NCBI GenBank assembly: GCA_016125275.1
Contig: WGMB01000009.1
Span: 372,001 to 436,000, forward strand
Source: Acidobacteriota bacterium
Lineage (GTDB): Bacteria > Acidobacteriota > Terriglobia > Bryobacterales > UBA6623
Direction: 5' to 3'
Length of the DNA stretch: 64,000 bases
In this document: piece after piece, positions 18,241 through 26,895 of the stretch
Layout: each line of letters opens with the position of its first letter
How positions within the stretch are numbered: the first letter of the stretch is position 1
The notes under the pieces: model-generated
Database searches by the model: none
The model's input: the letters and a program-made list of their open reading frames with translations, nothing else
What the model was told of the DNA's origin: nothing
Made by a program: the position numbers and the translations under genes

Positions 18241-18271
18241 CCTAGTACCGATGATCTAGGACTTTGGTACT
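18241..18271. repeat. Nested inverted repeats, possible operator
   Basis: CCTAG at 18241-18245 is inverted as CTAGG at 18256-18260. AGTACC at 18244-18249 is inverted as GGTACT at 18266-18271. The two palindromes interlock about 40 bp before the candidate -35 box, a suitable place for a regulator to bind. Confidence 0.35.
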
Positions 18272-18308
18272 CGTTGAATCCAAACACATAATGTATCTTC
18301 CGTACGGA

Positions 18309-18338
18309 TTGACGCTTTCTTTATGCAGCGTTTATCAT
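18309..18338 (+). promoter_or_regulatory. Candidate sigma70 promoter of exopolysaccharide locus
   Basis: TTGACG at 18309-18314 and TATCAT at 18333-18338, spaced by 18 bp, in an A+T-rich stretch. Transcription from here would give a leader of about 105 bases before the first gene. Confidence 0.5.
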
Positions 18339-18451
18339 TCCCTCATCAGTAAAAACCCCTAGATCGACTGTGAGGTTGGATACCTAACAGAATCGGGGCC
18401 GCCGGAAGAGTTCCAGGACTCCTTCTCGCTATCTGAGTGGAAAGAAAGACG

Positions 18452-19420
18452 ATGCGCGCCCCACACCCCGCCTTCTCGTTCGACATCTGTCGTGCTCTGC
18501 TCGGCGCCGCGCTGGCCTTGGCGCTCGTCGCGCCCGGCCGAGCGGCGCAGGAGCCCGAGCCTCTGCCGCTCGGCCAAGGCGATCAGGTCGAGGTCACCGT
18601 CTTGAAGCTGCCGGAGATCCAGGCGCTGACGGTGGCGGTCGACGACATGGGCGCCATCAGCCTGCCGATGATCGGCCGCGTGGAGGCGGCGGGGCGGAAC
18701 CCGCAGCAGGTTCAGGAAGCCATCGAGGAGAAGCTCTCCTCTTTCATGCGTGAGCCGAGCGTACGCCTGCGGGTGCTGACGCTGGCCAGCCGGCCGGTCT
18801 CCGTGCTGGGCGCCTTCAAGCAGCCCGGCGTGCACCAACTGCAAGGTCAGATGCGGTTGATGGAAGTGCTGTCCCTGGCGGGCGGCCTGCGCGAGGACGC
18901 CGGCTACTCCCTCAAGATTTCCCGCTCGATCGAGCAAGGCGACCTGCCCCTGCCGGGCTCCGCCTTGGACGACACGGGCAAGTTTCATATCGCCGAGGTC
19001 GACCTGGCGGCGTTGCTGCGCAATGAGAACCCGGCGCAGAACATCCTGATCCGGCCCAACGACGTCATCACGGCCCCGCGCGCTCATCTGGTGTACGTGA
19101 TCGGCGACGTCTACAAGGCCGGCGGCTTCGTGCTGGCCGAACGGCAGTCGATGTCGGTGCTGCAGGCGCTGGCGATGGCCGAAGGCATGCGCGGAACGGC
19201 TTCGGCGGGCAAGGCCCGCATCATCCGTCCGATTCCTAATTCCAACGAAAAAGAAGAGATCCCGGTCGACGTCAAGCGCATTCTCAACGGGCATGCCGAC
19301 GACTTGGCGATGTTGCCCGAGGACGTTTTGTTCATCCCCAACTCCGTCACCAAGTCCACCGGCAAGATCATGCTCGGCACGGCCTTGGATCTCGGCAAGG
19401 GTCTCATTATTTTCCGCTAG
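18452..19420 (+). CDS. Polysaccharide export protein (Wza/outer-membrane auxiliary family)
   Basis: 322 residues from the ATG at 18452; a GGAAAG ribosome site lies between it and an in-frame GTG five codons upstream. Signal peptide of ~32 residues ending in a small-residue run, with no lipobox Cys. A Poly_export domain (~37-115, beginning GQGDQVEVTVLKLPEI) is followed by two SLBB-type beta-grasp units (VLGAFKQPGVHQL and VIGDVYKAGGFVL). Family members form the outer-membrane pore for capsule or exopolysaccharide. It is the first gene of the locus, directly before the chain-length kinase. Confidence 0.9.
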   Translation: MRAPHPAFSFDICRALLGAALALALVAPGRAAQEPEPLPLGQGDQVEVTVLKLPEIQALTVAVDDMGAISLPMIGRVEAAGRNPQQVQEAIEEKLSSFMREPSVRLRVLTLASRPVSVLGAFKQPGVHQLQGQMRLMEVLSLAGGLREDAGYSLKISRSIEQGDLPLPGSALDDTGKFHIAEVDLAALLRNENPAQNILIRPNDVITAPRAHLVYVIGDVYKAGGFVLAERQSMSVLQALAMAEGMRGTASAGKARIIRPIPNSNEKEEIPVDVKRILNGHADDLAMLPEDVLFIPNSVTKSTGKIMLGTALDLGKGLIIFR

Positions 19421-19452
19421 GCCGGCAGGGGCCAAGGTAGACCGATCCCATC

Positions 19453-21756
19453 ATGAGTCGCTCGTCATACTTTCTCGACCAGTCCCGGGGCGCCATCGCG
19501 CCGCGGTACGCCGCAAGTTTCAACCCCGGCGCCGTTGCGCCGCAGCCTGAGGTGGATGACGCGAGCTTTCTGCTCGAGTACTGGATGGTATTGTGGCGGC
19601 GTCGCTGGACGATCGCGCTGGCGAGCTTGGTGACCGCGGCCCTGGGGCTGGCGGTCAGCATGACTCTCACGCCGGTCTACTCCGGCGAGGCGATGCTGCA
19701 GATCGAGGGCGTGAACCAGAACTTCATGGGGCTGGAGTCGCTCAACCCGGTCGCCGCGCCCACCGGTCCGATCAACGTCTACCTGCCGACCCAGATGCAG
19801 ATCCTAGAGAGCGACTCGCTGGTCGCCTCGGTGGTCGACAAGATGGGGCTGGCCGAGCGCGACGAGTTCCAGGGCGAGGGCCTGTCGACGCGGCTGGGCC
19901 GCAAGCTCGGCCTCGTCTCCACGCCGCCTTTGCCGGCGTCGGAGGTGGCCCTGAAGAAGGCCCGCAAGAAGCTCTCGGTCGAGCCGATCGTGCAGACGCA
20001 CCTGGTGGTCGTAGGCTTCCAGTCGAAGGACCCGGAGTTGGCCGCCGCGCTGCCGAACGCGCTGGCCCAGGAGTTCATTCGCAAGAACCTGGAGCTGCGC
20101 CGCGACGCCGGCAAGTCCACGTCGGCCTGGCTCGAAGAAGAGCTGCACGACCAGAAGCGCCTGCTCGAAGACGCCGAGAACAGCCTGCAGACCTACGCCC
20201 GGAAGAACGGCCTCTACTTCACCGGCCAGGCGCAGGAGAGCATCGCCGAAGACAAGATGCGGCAGATGCAGTCCGAACTGCTGCGCGCCGAAGCCGAGGC
20301 CGCCGCCACCCAGGCCCGCTTCGAGGCGGCGGTGTCGAGCGCCCCCGAGACCCTGGGCGAAGTGCTCTCCGATCAGTCGCTGCGCCAGAAGGAAGGCGCC
20401 CTGACGACGCTCAAGCAGGAGCTGGCGCAGACCGAGCTGTGGTTCAAGCCGAACTACCCGCGGGTGCGCGAGCTACAGGCCCAGATCGGCGAGATCGAGT
20501 CCACGCTGCAGCAAGAGCGCGCCAACATCGTGCAGCGCATCGAGAATGACTACCGCACGGCCCGCCGCCGCGCCGATCTGCTCGGAGCCGAGCTCGAGCG
20601 GCAGATCAAGGTCGTCTCCGGCGAGTCCCAGGTGGCCGTTCAGTACAACATCCTCAAGCGCGAGGTCGAGACGAACCGGCAAGTCTACGATTCGCTGTTG
20701 CAACGCATGAAGGAGGCCGGCGTCGCCGCAGCCATCCAGAACAGCAACATCACGATCGTCGACGCGGCCCGCGTTCCGCTGGAGCCTTCCGAGCCGAACA
20801 TCCCGCGCAACGTGCTGCTGGGCTGGCTTGTCGGGCTGTGCGGAGCCATCGGGCTGGTCTTCGTCCGTGACCGCGCCGACTCGACGCTGCGCACGCCGGG
20901 CGACGCCGAAACGCGCCTGTCGCTGCCTGAGCTGGGCGTGATCCCTGCCTTCGAATCCGATGCGCCCTCGCGCCGCCTGCTGGGCCGAGGCCCGGCCGGG
21001 GTGCGGATGCGGCAAGCCGACGAGGACCCCGAGCGGGCCCTTGAGCTGGTCTGCTGGCGCCGTGAGCAATCGGCCCTGGCGGAAGCCTTCCAGTCCACGC
21101 TGACCTCGGTCGAGAACATCATCCCCGACGGCGACTCGCCGCGTTGCCTGGTGGTTTCGAGCGCCCGCGCCGGCGAGGGCAAGACGACCGTGCTCAGCAA
21201 CCTCGGCGTGGCCGCCGCGCAGCGCGGCCGGCGCGTGCTGCTGATCGACGCCGATCTGCGCGCCCCGCGCCTGCACGAGCTGTTCAAGGTGGACAACCGT
21301 TACGGGCTCAGCAACCTTCTCCGAGCCGTCCGTCAAGACGGCGAGACCAATGAAGCGCTGGTGCGTCCCACCGGCGTCGACAATCTGTTCGTGCTGCCGG
21401 CCGGTACATCCGACGCCAGCATTCCCAAACTCTTGGGCTCCCCCCGTGTGAATGACCTGCTCCGGTCCTTGGAGCGTGAGTTCGACTTGATCCTGATCGA
21501 TACGCCGCCCGGCTTGGCCGTGGCCGACGCCCGTCTGCTGGCTCGCTTGGCCGACGGCGTGTTGCTGGTGCTGAGAGCCGGCCAGACCGACATGAGCTCG
21601 GCTGAGGCCGTCCAGCGCCGCTTCCAGGGCGACGGCGCGGCGATGATCGGCGCGGTTCTCAACGGCTGGAACGCTTCCCGCGACGGCTCTGCTTGGCTGG
21701 ACCCGCGGGACCGCACCTACTACGACCGTTTGGACCGTACGCCGGGCCGCGTTTAA
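19453..21756 (+). CDS. Chain-length determinant / tyrosine autokinase (Wzc/GumC-like)
   Basis: 767 residues. An N-terminal Wzz domain is bounded by two transmembrane helices (~residues 50-75 and ~445-470), with a long coiled-coil periplasmic section between them. The cytoplasmic BY-kinase domain (~560-767) has Walker A (RAGEGKTT), Walker A' (LLIDADLRAPR) and Walker B (LILIDTPPG). The C-terminal tyrosine cluster is minimal (RTYYDRLD), with only two tyrosines against the longer clusters of classical Wzc. The protein controls polymer length and export by cycles of autophosphorylation. It starts 32 bp after the export gene. Confidence 0.92.
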   Translation: MSRSSYFLDQSRGAIAPRYAASFNPGAVAPQPEVDDASFLLEYWMVLWRRRWTIALASLVTAALGLAVSMTLTPVYSGEAMLQIEGVNQNFMGLESLNPVAAPTGPINVYLPTQMQILESDSLVASVVDKMGLAERDEFQGEGLSTRLGRKLGLVSTPPLPASEVALKKARKKLSVEPIVQTHLVVVGFQSKDPELAAALPNALAQEFIRKNLELRRDAGKSTSAWLEEELHDQKRLLEDAENSLQTYARKNGLYFTGQAQESIAEDKMRQMQSELLRAEAEAAATQARFEAAVSSAPETLGEVLSDQSLRQKEGALTTLKQELAQTELWFKPNYPRVRELQAQIGEIESTLQQERANIVQRIENDYRTARRRADLLGAELERQIKVVSGESQVAVQYNILKREVETNRQVYDSLLQRMKEAGVAAAIQNSNITIVDAARVPLEPSEPNIPRNVLLGWLVGLCGAIGLVFVRDRADSTLRTPGDAETRLSLPELGVIPAFESDAPSRRLLGRGPAGVRMRQADEDPERALELVCWRREQSALAEAFQSTLTSVENIIPDGDSPRCLVVSSARAGEGKTTVLSNLGVAAAQRGRRVLLIDADLRAPRLHELFKVDNRYGLSNLLRAVRQDGETNEALVRPTGVDNLFVLPAGTSDASIPKLLGSPRVNDLLRSLEREFDLILIDTPPGLAVADARLLARLADGVLLVLRAGQTDMSSAEAVQRRFQGDGAAMIGAVLNGWNASRDGSAWLDPRDRTYYDRLDRTPGRV

Positions 21757-21785
21757 GGGATCGAGAACGGAAGGGGAGTCCGACA

Positions 21786-23216
21786 ATGAGCTTTCTCGAC
21801 CAACCTCGTTATCGGTTGATGCAATGGGCCGCCGACTTGGCCGCGCTGAGCCTCGCCTGGCTGCTGACTCTGCAAATCCGTTTCTGGCTGAACCCGATCC
21901 TGGCGACGCCGCTGACGATGGGCGAGCTGCGGGAGCTGGCGCCGCCGTTGACGGCCATCCTGGTCATCTGGTCGCTGGCGGCGGTGTGGGTGCGCTCGCG
22001 GCGCGGCGGCTCGTCGATCGGCGTCAACCTGCTCAACGCCGCCGAATCGGTGCTGATCGCCGGCGTGGTGACGGTGGTCGTCTCGTTCTTCTACCGCGAG
22101 TTGGTGGCCGATCTGTCACGCGGTTTCGTGCTGATGTACGTGCCGGTAAGCTTCGGCATGATCCTGCTGGGCCGCTACGCCGCGATGGCGGCGATGTTCG
22201 AGACCGAATCGCGTTGGCCGAGCGAAGAGCGGCTGGCGATCGTGGGCCGGGTGGGCGAGGCCGGCCGGCTGGTGCGCGACCTGCTGAGCGAGCAGATGCC
22301 GGTGGCCGGCATCATCGTGCCGGGAGCGGGCGTGGGCGCCGGCGACGGCGCCGCCATGGCCACGCCGGTGTTGGGCACGGCGGCGAGCCTGGGCGAGATC
22401 ATCAACCGCGAGAAGCTCAGCCGGGTCATCATCGCCTCCTCGGGCCTGGAGGCCGAGGAGCTGGCCGCTTGCGAAGGCGTGGCGCACCGCATGGGCGTCC
22501 CCGTGGCGCACGTCATCGGCCGGGTCTCCGGCGGAGCCGCCCGCTACCGCGACGTGGGCGCCGTAAGGCTGCTCGAGCTGCACCCGCCCCGCTTCACCCG
22601 GCGGCAGGAGATGCTCAAGCGCGCCGTGGACATCATGGCCTCCAGCCTGCTGCTGCTGGCGCTGGCGCCGCTGCTGGCGCTGATCTGGGTTCTGGTGCGG
22701 GCCACCTCGCGCGGCCCGGCGCTCTACAAGGCCCCGCGGGTGGGCAAGGGCGGCCGCTACTTCACGTTCCTCAAGTTCCGCTCGATGTACATCGACGGCG
22801 TGGACCGCGCCAAGCTGGCCAAGACCAATGAGAAGAGCGGCCACCTGTTCAAGATCCGCAATGACCCGCGGATCACGCCGCTCGGCGCCGTCCTGCGGCG
22901 CTACTCGCTCGACGAGCTGCCGCAGTTGATCAACGTGCTGCGCGGCGACATGAGCCTGATCGGCCCGCGTCCGTTGCCTTCCGCCGACCTGCAGCCCGAC
23001 GGCATGAGCCGCGACTTCCAGTTGTGGTCCGAGACGCGGGCCCGCGTGATGCCCGGCATCACCGGCCTTTGGCAGATCTCGGGCCGCTCGGACCTGAACT
23101 TCGAGCAAATGGTGGAGCTCGACGTGGAGTACGTGCAGACGTGGTCGCTGGCGCAGGACTTCAAGATCCTGCTCCAGACGCCCTTGGTGGTCCTGACCGG
23201 ACGAGGCGCGTACTAG
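21786..23216 (+). CDS. Initiating sugar-phosphate transferase (polyprenyl glycosylphosphotransferase)
   Basis: 476 residues from the ATG at 21786, preceded by GGAAGGGGAG. Several N-terminal transmembrane helices (~12-130) and a CoA-binding-like middle domain are followed by a membrane-attached helix (~285-305) and the catalytic bacterial sugar transferase domain (LKFRSMY, RNDPRITPLGAVLRRYSLDE, GPRPLP, GITGLWQISGRS). This is the WcaJ/EpsL architecture, which transfers a sugar-1-phosphate to undecaprenyl phosphate to start the repeat unit at the inner membrane. The stop codon overlaps the next start by one base, so the two are translationally coupled. The exact sugar is unknown. Confidence 0.92.
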   Translation: MSFLDQPRYRLMQWAADLAALSLAWLLTLQIRFWLNPILATPLTMGELRELAPPLTAILVIWSLAAVWVRSRRGGSSIGVNLLNAAESVLIAGVVTVVVSFFYRELVADLSRGFVLMYVPVSFGMILLGRYAAMAAMFETESRWPSEERLAIVGRVGEAGRLVRDLLSEQMPVAGIIVPGAGVGAGDGAAMATPVLGTAASLGEIINREKLSRVIIASSGLEAEELAACEGVAHRMGVPVAHVIGRVSGGAARYRDVGAVRLLELHPPRFTRRQEMLKRAVDIMASSLLLLALAPLLALIWVLVRATSRGPALYKAPRVGKGGRYFTFLKFRSMYIDGVDRAKLAKTNEKSGHLFKIRNDPRITPLGAVLRRYSLDELPQLINVLRGDMSLIGPRPLPSADLQPDGMSRDFQLWSETRARVMPGITGLWQISGRSDLNFEQMVELDVEYVQTWSLAQDFKILLQTPLVVLTGRGAY

Positions 23217-24592
23217 TGGGCGCGCGGCCCAGCCGCGCGTCGAGCGGGGGACTTCGAGCCCGTCTCGGCGCCCTCTTGGCCAGCGGTCTCGCCCGGGACG
23301 GCTTCTGGACGGCGCTCGATCAAGTGCTGGTGAGCGGCACGAACTTTGCCGCCGGCATCCTGTTGGCCCGCCTGTGCGCCCCTGAGGAATACGGCGCCTT
23401 CGCGGTCGGCTTCATGACGCTGATGCTGCTGGCGGGCGTACAGCGCGCGGTCATCACCGACCCGCTGGCTGTGCTGGGGCCCGGCCGGGACGAGAGCGAG
23501 CTCAAGCGCTACGTCCGCTCTCTGTCTCAGGCGCAGGCTTGGCAAGCGCTGGTGCTGGCCGGAGCCACCGGCTTGGCCGCCGCCGCGGTCTGGCTGGCCG
23601 GCGGCCCCGAGGTCACCTCGCAGGCCTTGTTCGGAACCGCCGTGGCGGGCTTCTTCGTGCTTGGGCAGGATTACCGGCGGCGGGTGCTGTTCACCAAGCT
23701 GCTGCCGCAGCGCGTGCTGTGGATCGACGCCCTGTTCTGCTCACTCTACTTGGGCGGACTGGTTGTGCTGTGGCGCTGGGGCGCGGCCGGCGGCGCGGCG
23801 GACGAGTACCTCTCGGCGCGCAACACGCTGCTGGCCATGGCCGTCGCGGCCGCAGCCGCCAGCGCGCTGGGCTCGTCGCTGATTCGAGCCCACCAAGCCG
23901 CCGACGCCCCGGTCGAGCGCCGTTTCTGGCGCGAGAACTGGCAGTTCGGCCGCTGGCTGCTGGGCGATTTCCTCGGCTTCTCGCTGATGGTGCAAGGCGG
24001 CATCTTCGCCGTCGCCGCGATGACCGGCAACGCCCAGGCGGCGGTCTTCGAGAGCGCCCGGCTGGTGGTCGGGCCGCTACAGATCCTGATGACCGGCGGC
24101 CACGCCTTTCTGATGCCTTGGGCCGCCACGCGGCTCGCCGAAGGCGGCGGCGAGGGCCTGACGCGGGCGCTGCGTCCGGTCGTTCTGGTCTGGACGCTGG
24201 CCTTCGTGGGCTACCCGCTGCTGGTGGCGCTGACGCCCCAGCTCTGGCTGGGATTGTTCTACGGCGGACGCTACGACAGCGCGGCCTCGGCGCTGGTGCT
24301 GTGGGCCGGCGTCTACGCCGCTCTGGGGTTGTCGCAACTGCCCTGGATCGTGGTGCAGGTGCTGCGCCGGCCGGACTTGGCGATGGCCGTCAACCTGTCA
24401 GTCGGCGCGATGGGCCTGCTGCTGATGATCGCCCTTACGCAGAGCCTCGGCGTGGAAGGCGCCGTGGCCGGACGCCTGTGCGGCGAGACGTTGCACTTGC
24501 TGGTCGGGTTGGGCTTGGCCTGGCGGCTGCTCCGGCGTGAGGCCGACCAGCCGGCGGCGACCGCCTTGCGGGCGGCGGAGGGATCGATATGA
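23216..24592 (+). CDS. Polysaccharide flippase-like membrane protein (Wzx family)
   Basis: 458 residues from a GTG that shares its G with the stop codon of the preceding gene. Upstream in-frame sequence mirrors the sugar transferase and is excluded. About twelve hydrophobic helices; the first conserved motif (FWTALDQVLVSGTNFAAGILLARLCAPEEYGAF) is typical of the MATE/polysaccharide-transport flippases. It should move the lipid-linked repeat unit across the inner membrane. It overlaps the following ligase gene by ATGA. Confidence 0.82.
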   Translation: MGARPSRASSGGLRARLGALLASGLARDGFWTALDQVLVSGTNFAAGILLARLCAPEEYGAFAVGFMTLMLLAGVQRAVITDPLAVLGPGRDESELKRYVRSLSQAQAWQALVLAGATGLAAAAVWLAGGPEVTSQALFGTAVAGFFVLGQDYRRRVLFTKLLPQRVLWIDALFCSLYLGGLVVLWRWGAAGGAADEYLSARNTLLAMAVAAAAASALGSSLIRAHQAADAPVERRFWRENWQFGRWLLGDFLGFSLMVQGGIFAVAAMTGNAQAAVFESARLVVGPLQILMTGGHAFLMPWAATRLAEGGGEGLTRALRPVVLVWTLAFVGYPLLVALTPQLWLGLFYGGRYDSAASALVLWAGVYAALGLSQLPWIVVQVLRRPDLAMAVNLSVGAMGLLLMIALTQSLGVEGAVAGRLCGETLHLLVGLGLAWRLLRREADQPAATALRAAEGSI

Positions 24593-26064
24593 GCGCCGCC
24601 GCCATGAACGGGCCAGCAATCAACCGAACTGCGATCAACGCCGTGGGAACCCACAGCGCCGTCGGGGCCGCCGCGCGCCAGGTGCGCATCCCGTTCCCGG
24701 TCACGATGCTGCTGCTCTACCTGGCCGCCATCACGGTCATCGGCAAGGGCCCCACCTATCTCGGGGTGCCGCCTCTGTTCTGGGGCGAGATGGTGATGCT
24801 CACTACGGTCGCCTGGACGGTCAGCCGCAGGGGCTTCGCGCGGCTGCTGACCTCCCGCCCGCGTGAGATCTCGACGCTGCTGATGCTCTACATGGGTCTG
24901 GGCGCGGCCTTGACGGCCTTCTGGCTGCCCACTTGGAAGATGGCCGCCGTCCGCGACGCCGCCGTCTGGTTCTACGCCATCTTCTTCGCCGTCGGCATCA
25001 CCATCGCCGAGGACGACCCGCTCGGCGACCGCGTCTGGATCTGGTTGCGCCGCTTCTTCATCGTGGCGCTGGTCTGGAACACCGCCAACTATCTCACCGG
25101 CGAGAAGCTTTCGACCATGGGGCCGCTGGTGCCGTTCCGCGGCGTGCCGCTGCTGTCGAACTCCCGCGAGGAGCCGCTGCAGCACTTGGCGATGGGTTTT
25201 GTACTGGTGCTGGCCACGAACATGTTTCGCGGGCGGCCGATCACGCGGGCGTTCCTGTCGATCGTCTCGATGGCCGGCTTCGTGTTCTTCATGCTGTCGG
25301 AAGCGCGCGGCGTGAAGGTGGGCTTCGCCTTGGGCGTGATGGCCGTGGTGGCCTTGGGACTGGCCCCGGGCCGCAAGACCCCGCTGGCTTCGCGAACCAC
25401 CGCCGGCATCGTGCTGGGCTGCATCGTGCTGGTTCTGGTGCTCGGCGTCGCCAACATCGACTTCGGCGAAGCCATGCACGCCGACCGCGTGAAGGATCTG
25501 GGCGACATGTCCACTGAGGGCACAGCCTACTGGCGGCTGGTGTGGTGGAAGGGCCTGTTCCGCGAGGTCATGGCCAAGGACCCCTTGTTCGGCCTGGGCT
25601 TCGGCGTCAACCTCAGCGACTACAGCCCCATTTTGTCGATCGACCCCGGCGAGCACGACGCGGGCTTCCCGGTGCGCTCGCCGCACAACATCAACATGAC
25701 CGTGTTTTCGCGCATGGGGCTGGTGGGCGCCGTCATCTGGGTCGCGCTGCTGGCGACGTCTCTGGGCGGCCTGTTCCTGCGCATCTGGCGGGGACGCGCC
25801 CAGGGCGTTCCCTACACGCCGGAGCGCCGCGAGGAGCTGCAGTTCTGGATCCTGATGCTGCTGACCACCTGGGGCGACAGCTCGTTCGCCGTGCTGATGG
25901 AAGGCCCCGTGATGGCGATCTGGTTCTGGTTCGCCCTGGGCTTCTCCACCGGGCGTTCGCTGACGCCTGGAACCGAAACGGATGCCGCCGTCAGCCTAGT
26001 CGGAACCGTGCGTAAGGGGAATCGCCTAGCGCGCCCCCTCCGAACGGCTGCATACGAATCCTAA
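24589..26064 (+). CDS. O-antigen ligase/polymerase-like membrane protein
   Basis: 491 residues with about ten to twelve transmembrane helices. A large periplasmic loop near residues 300-380 contains LFGLGFGVNLSD and the motif SPHNINMTVFSRMGLVG, matching the conserved His-Asn-Gly pattern of the O-antigen ligase/Wzy_C family. It likely polymerises or ligates the repeat units. The start overlaps the flippase stop (ATGA). The first 35 residues are polar, and an alternative start at the ATG at codon 6 is possible. A 72-bp gap follows, carrying a sigma54-type promoter. Confidence 0.8.
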   Translation: MSAAAMNGPAINRTAINAVGTHSAVGAAARQVRIPFPVTMLLLYLAAITVIGKGPTYLGVPPLFWGEMVMLTTVAWTVSRRGFARLLTSRPREISTLLMLYMGLGAALTAFWLPTWKMAAVRDAAVWFYAIFFAVGITIAEDDPLGDRVWIWLRRFFIVALVWNTANYLTGEKLSTMGPLVPFRGVPLLSNSREEPLQHLAMGFVLVLATNMFRGRPITRAFLSIVSMAGFVFFMLSEARGVKVGFALGVMAVVALGLAPGRKTPLASRTTAGIVLGCIVLVLVLGVANIDFGEAMHADRVKDLGDMSTEGTAYWRLVWWKGLFREVMAKDPLFGLGFGVNLSDYSPILSIDPGEHDAGFPVRSPHNINMTVFSRMGLVGAVIWVALLATSLGGLFLRIWRGRAQGVPYTPERREELQFWILMLLTTWGDSSFAVLMEGPVMAIWFWFALGFSTGRSLTPGTETDAAVSLVGTVRKGNRLARPLRTAAYES

Positions 26065-26104
26065 CTCGCTTGCAATGAGACTCTTACTCCACATCCAAAG
26101 GGTT

Positions 26105-26120
26105 TGGCCCGCTGCTTGCC
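26105..26120 (+). promoter_or_regulatory. Candidate sigma54 (-24/-12) promoter
   Basis: TGGCCCGCTGCTTGCC matches the sigma54 consensus TGGCACGNNNNTTGCW at all but two positions, with the essential GG and GC spaced by ten bases. It lies 16 bp before the deacetylase ATG, so the transcript would have a very short leader. Confidence 0.55.
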
Positions 26121-26136
26121 CTACAAGTGACGGACC

Positions 26137-26895
26137 ATGCTGATCCCATCCACAGTGCGGCTTGGGCGGCCGATCGTCACCACGAGCTGGGACGATGGAC
26201 ACGCCTCGGACCTGCGCCTGGCGGAGCTACTCGGCCGCTACGGGTTTCGCGGGACGTTCTACGTGCCGTTCCGCGCCGTGCGCGAGCCGCTGCTGACGCC
26301 GGCGCAGTTGCGCGAAGTCGCCAAGTCCGGGATCGAGATCGGCGGCCACACGCTGACCCATCCCAGCATGAAGGGCCTGGGCCTGGAGCGCTCGCGGCAG
26401 GAAGTGCGCGAGAGCAAGCAGCGGCTCGAGGACATTCTCGGCCGGCCGGTCACGTCGTTCTGCTATCCCAACGGCGACCTCGACGCCGAGGCGCGCGAGG
26501 CCGTGCGGCAGGAAGGCTACTCGCTGGCCCGCACCACGGTGAACCTGCGCACGAGCGTCGGCGGCGATCCCTTGCGGATGCCCACGAGCCTCCAGTTCTA
26601 CCCGCACAGCGCCTACAAGCGGCTGCGGATCTTCGGGCGCAACCGAGACGTCCCGGGCCTGCTGCGCTGGGCGACCGGCCACGGCTGCCGAGCCGGGCTG
26701 GACGGACTGATCGACTCGCTGTTCAACCACGCCATGCGCAACGGTGGAGTCTTCCACCTGTGGGGACATTCCTGGGAGCTGGACCGGTTCGAGCTTTGGG
26801 GGCCGCTCGAGCGGACGCTGGAGCGTCTGAGCGGACGGGCGGGCGTGCGGTATTTGACCAATGCTGAGACGTTGGAGGCGGTGAGCAAGCCATGA
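26137..26895 (+). CDS. Polysaccharide deacetylase (NodB family, CE4)
   Basis: 252 residues. The NodB motifs are clear: TTSWDDGH (motif 1 with the catalytic and metal-binding Asp pair), GGHTLTHPSM (motif 2, HxxxH metal ligands) and CYPNGD (motif 3). The family removes N- or O-acetyl groups from polysaccharides using a divalent metal. No signal peptide is apparent, so it may act on a cytoplasmic or lipid-linked intermediate. A sigma54-type promoter sits just upstream, and the stop overlaps the next gene (ATGA). Confidence 0.9.
   Translation: MLIPSTVRLGRPIVTTSWDDGHASDLRLAELLGRYGFRGTFYVPFRAVREPLLTPAQLREVAKSGIEIGGHTLTHPSMKGLGLERSRQEVRESKQRLEDILGRPVTSFCYPNGDLDAEAREAVRQEGYSLARTTVNLRTSVGGDPLRMPTSLQFYPHSAYKRLRIFGRNRDVPGLLRWATGHGCRAGLDGLIDSLFNHAMRNGGVFHLWGHSWELDRFELWGPLERTLERLSGRAGVRYLTNAETLEAVSKP

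Larger units (their letters stand above)
18060..18451. other. 392-bp intergenic region upstream of exopolysaccharide locus
   Basis: No gene fits on either strand. The region is visibly richer in A+T than the rest of the window, as expected of a control region between the divergent beta-helix gene and the exopolysaccharide genes. It contains the nested inverted repeats and the candidate promoter listed separately. Confidence 0.6.
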
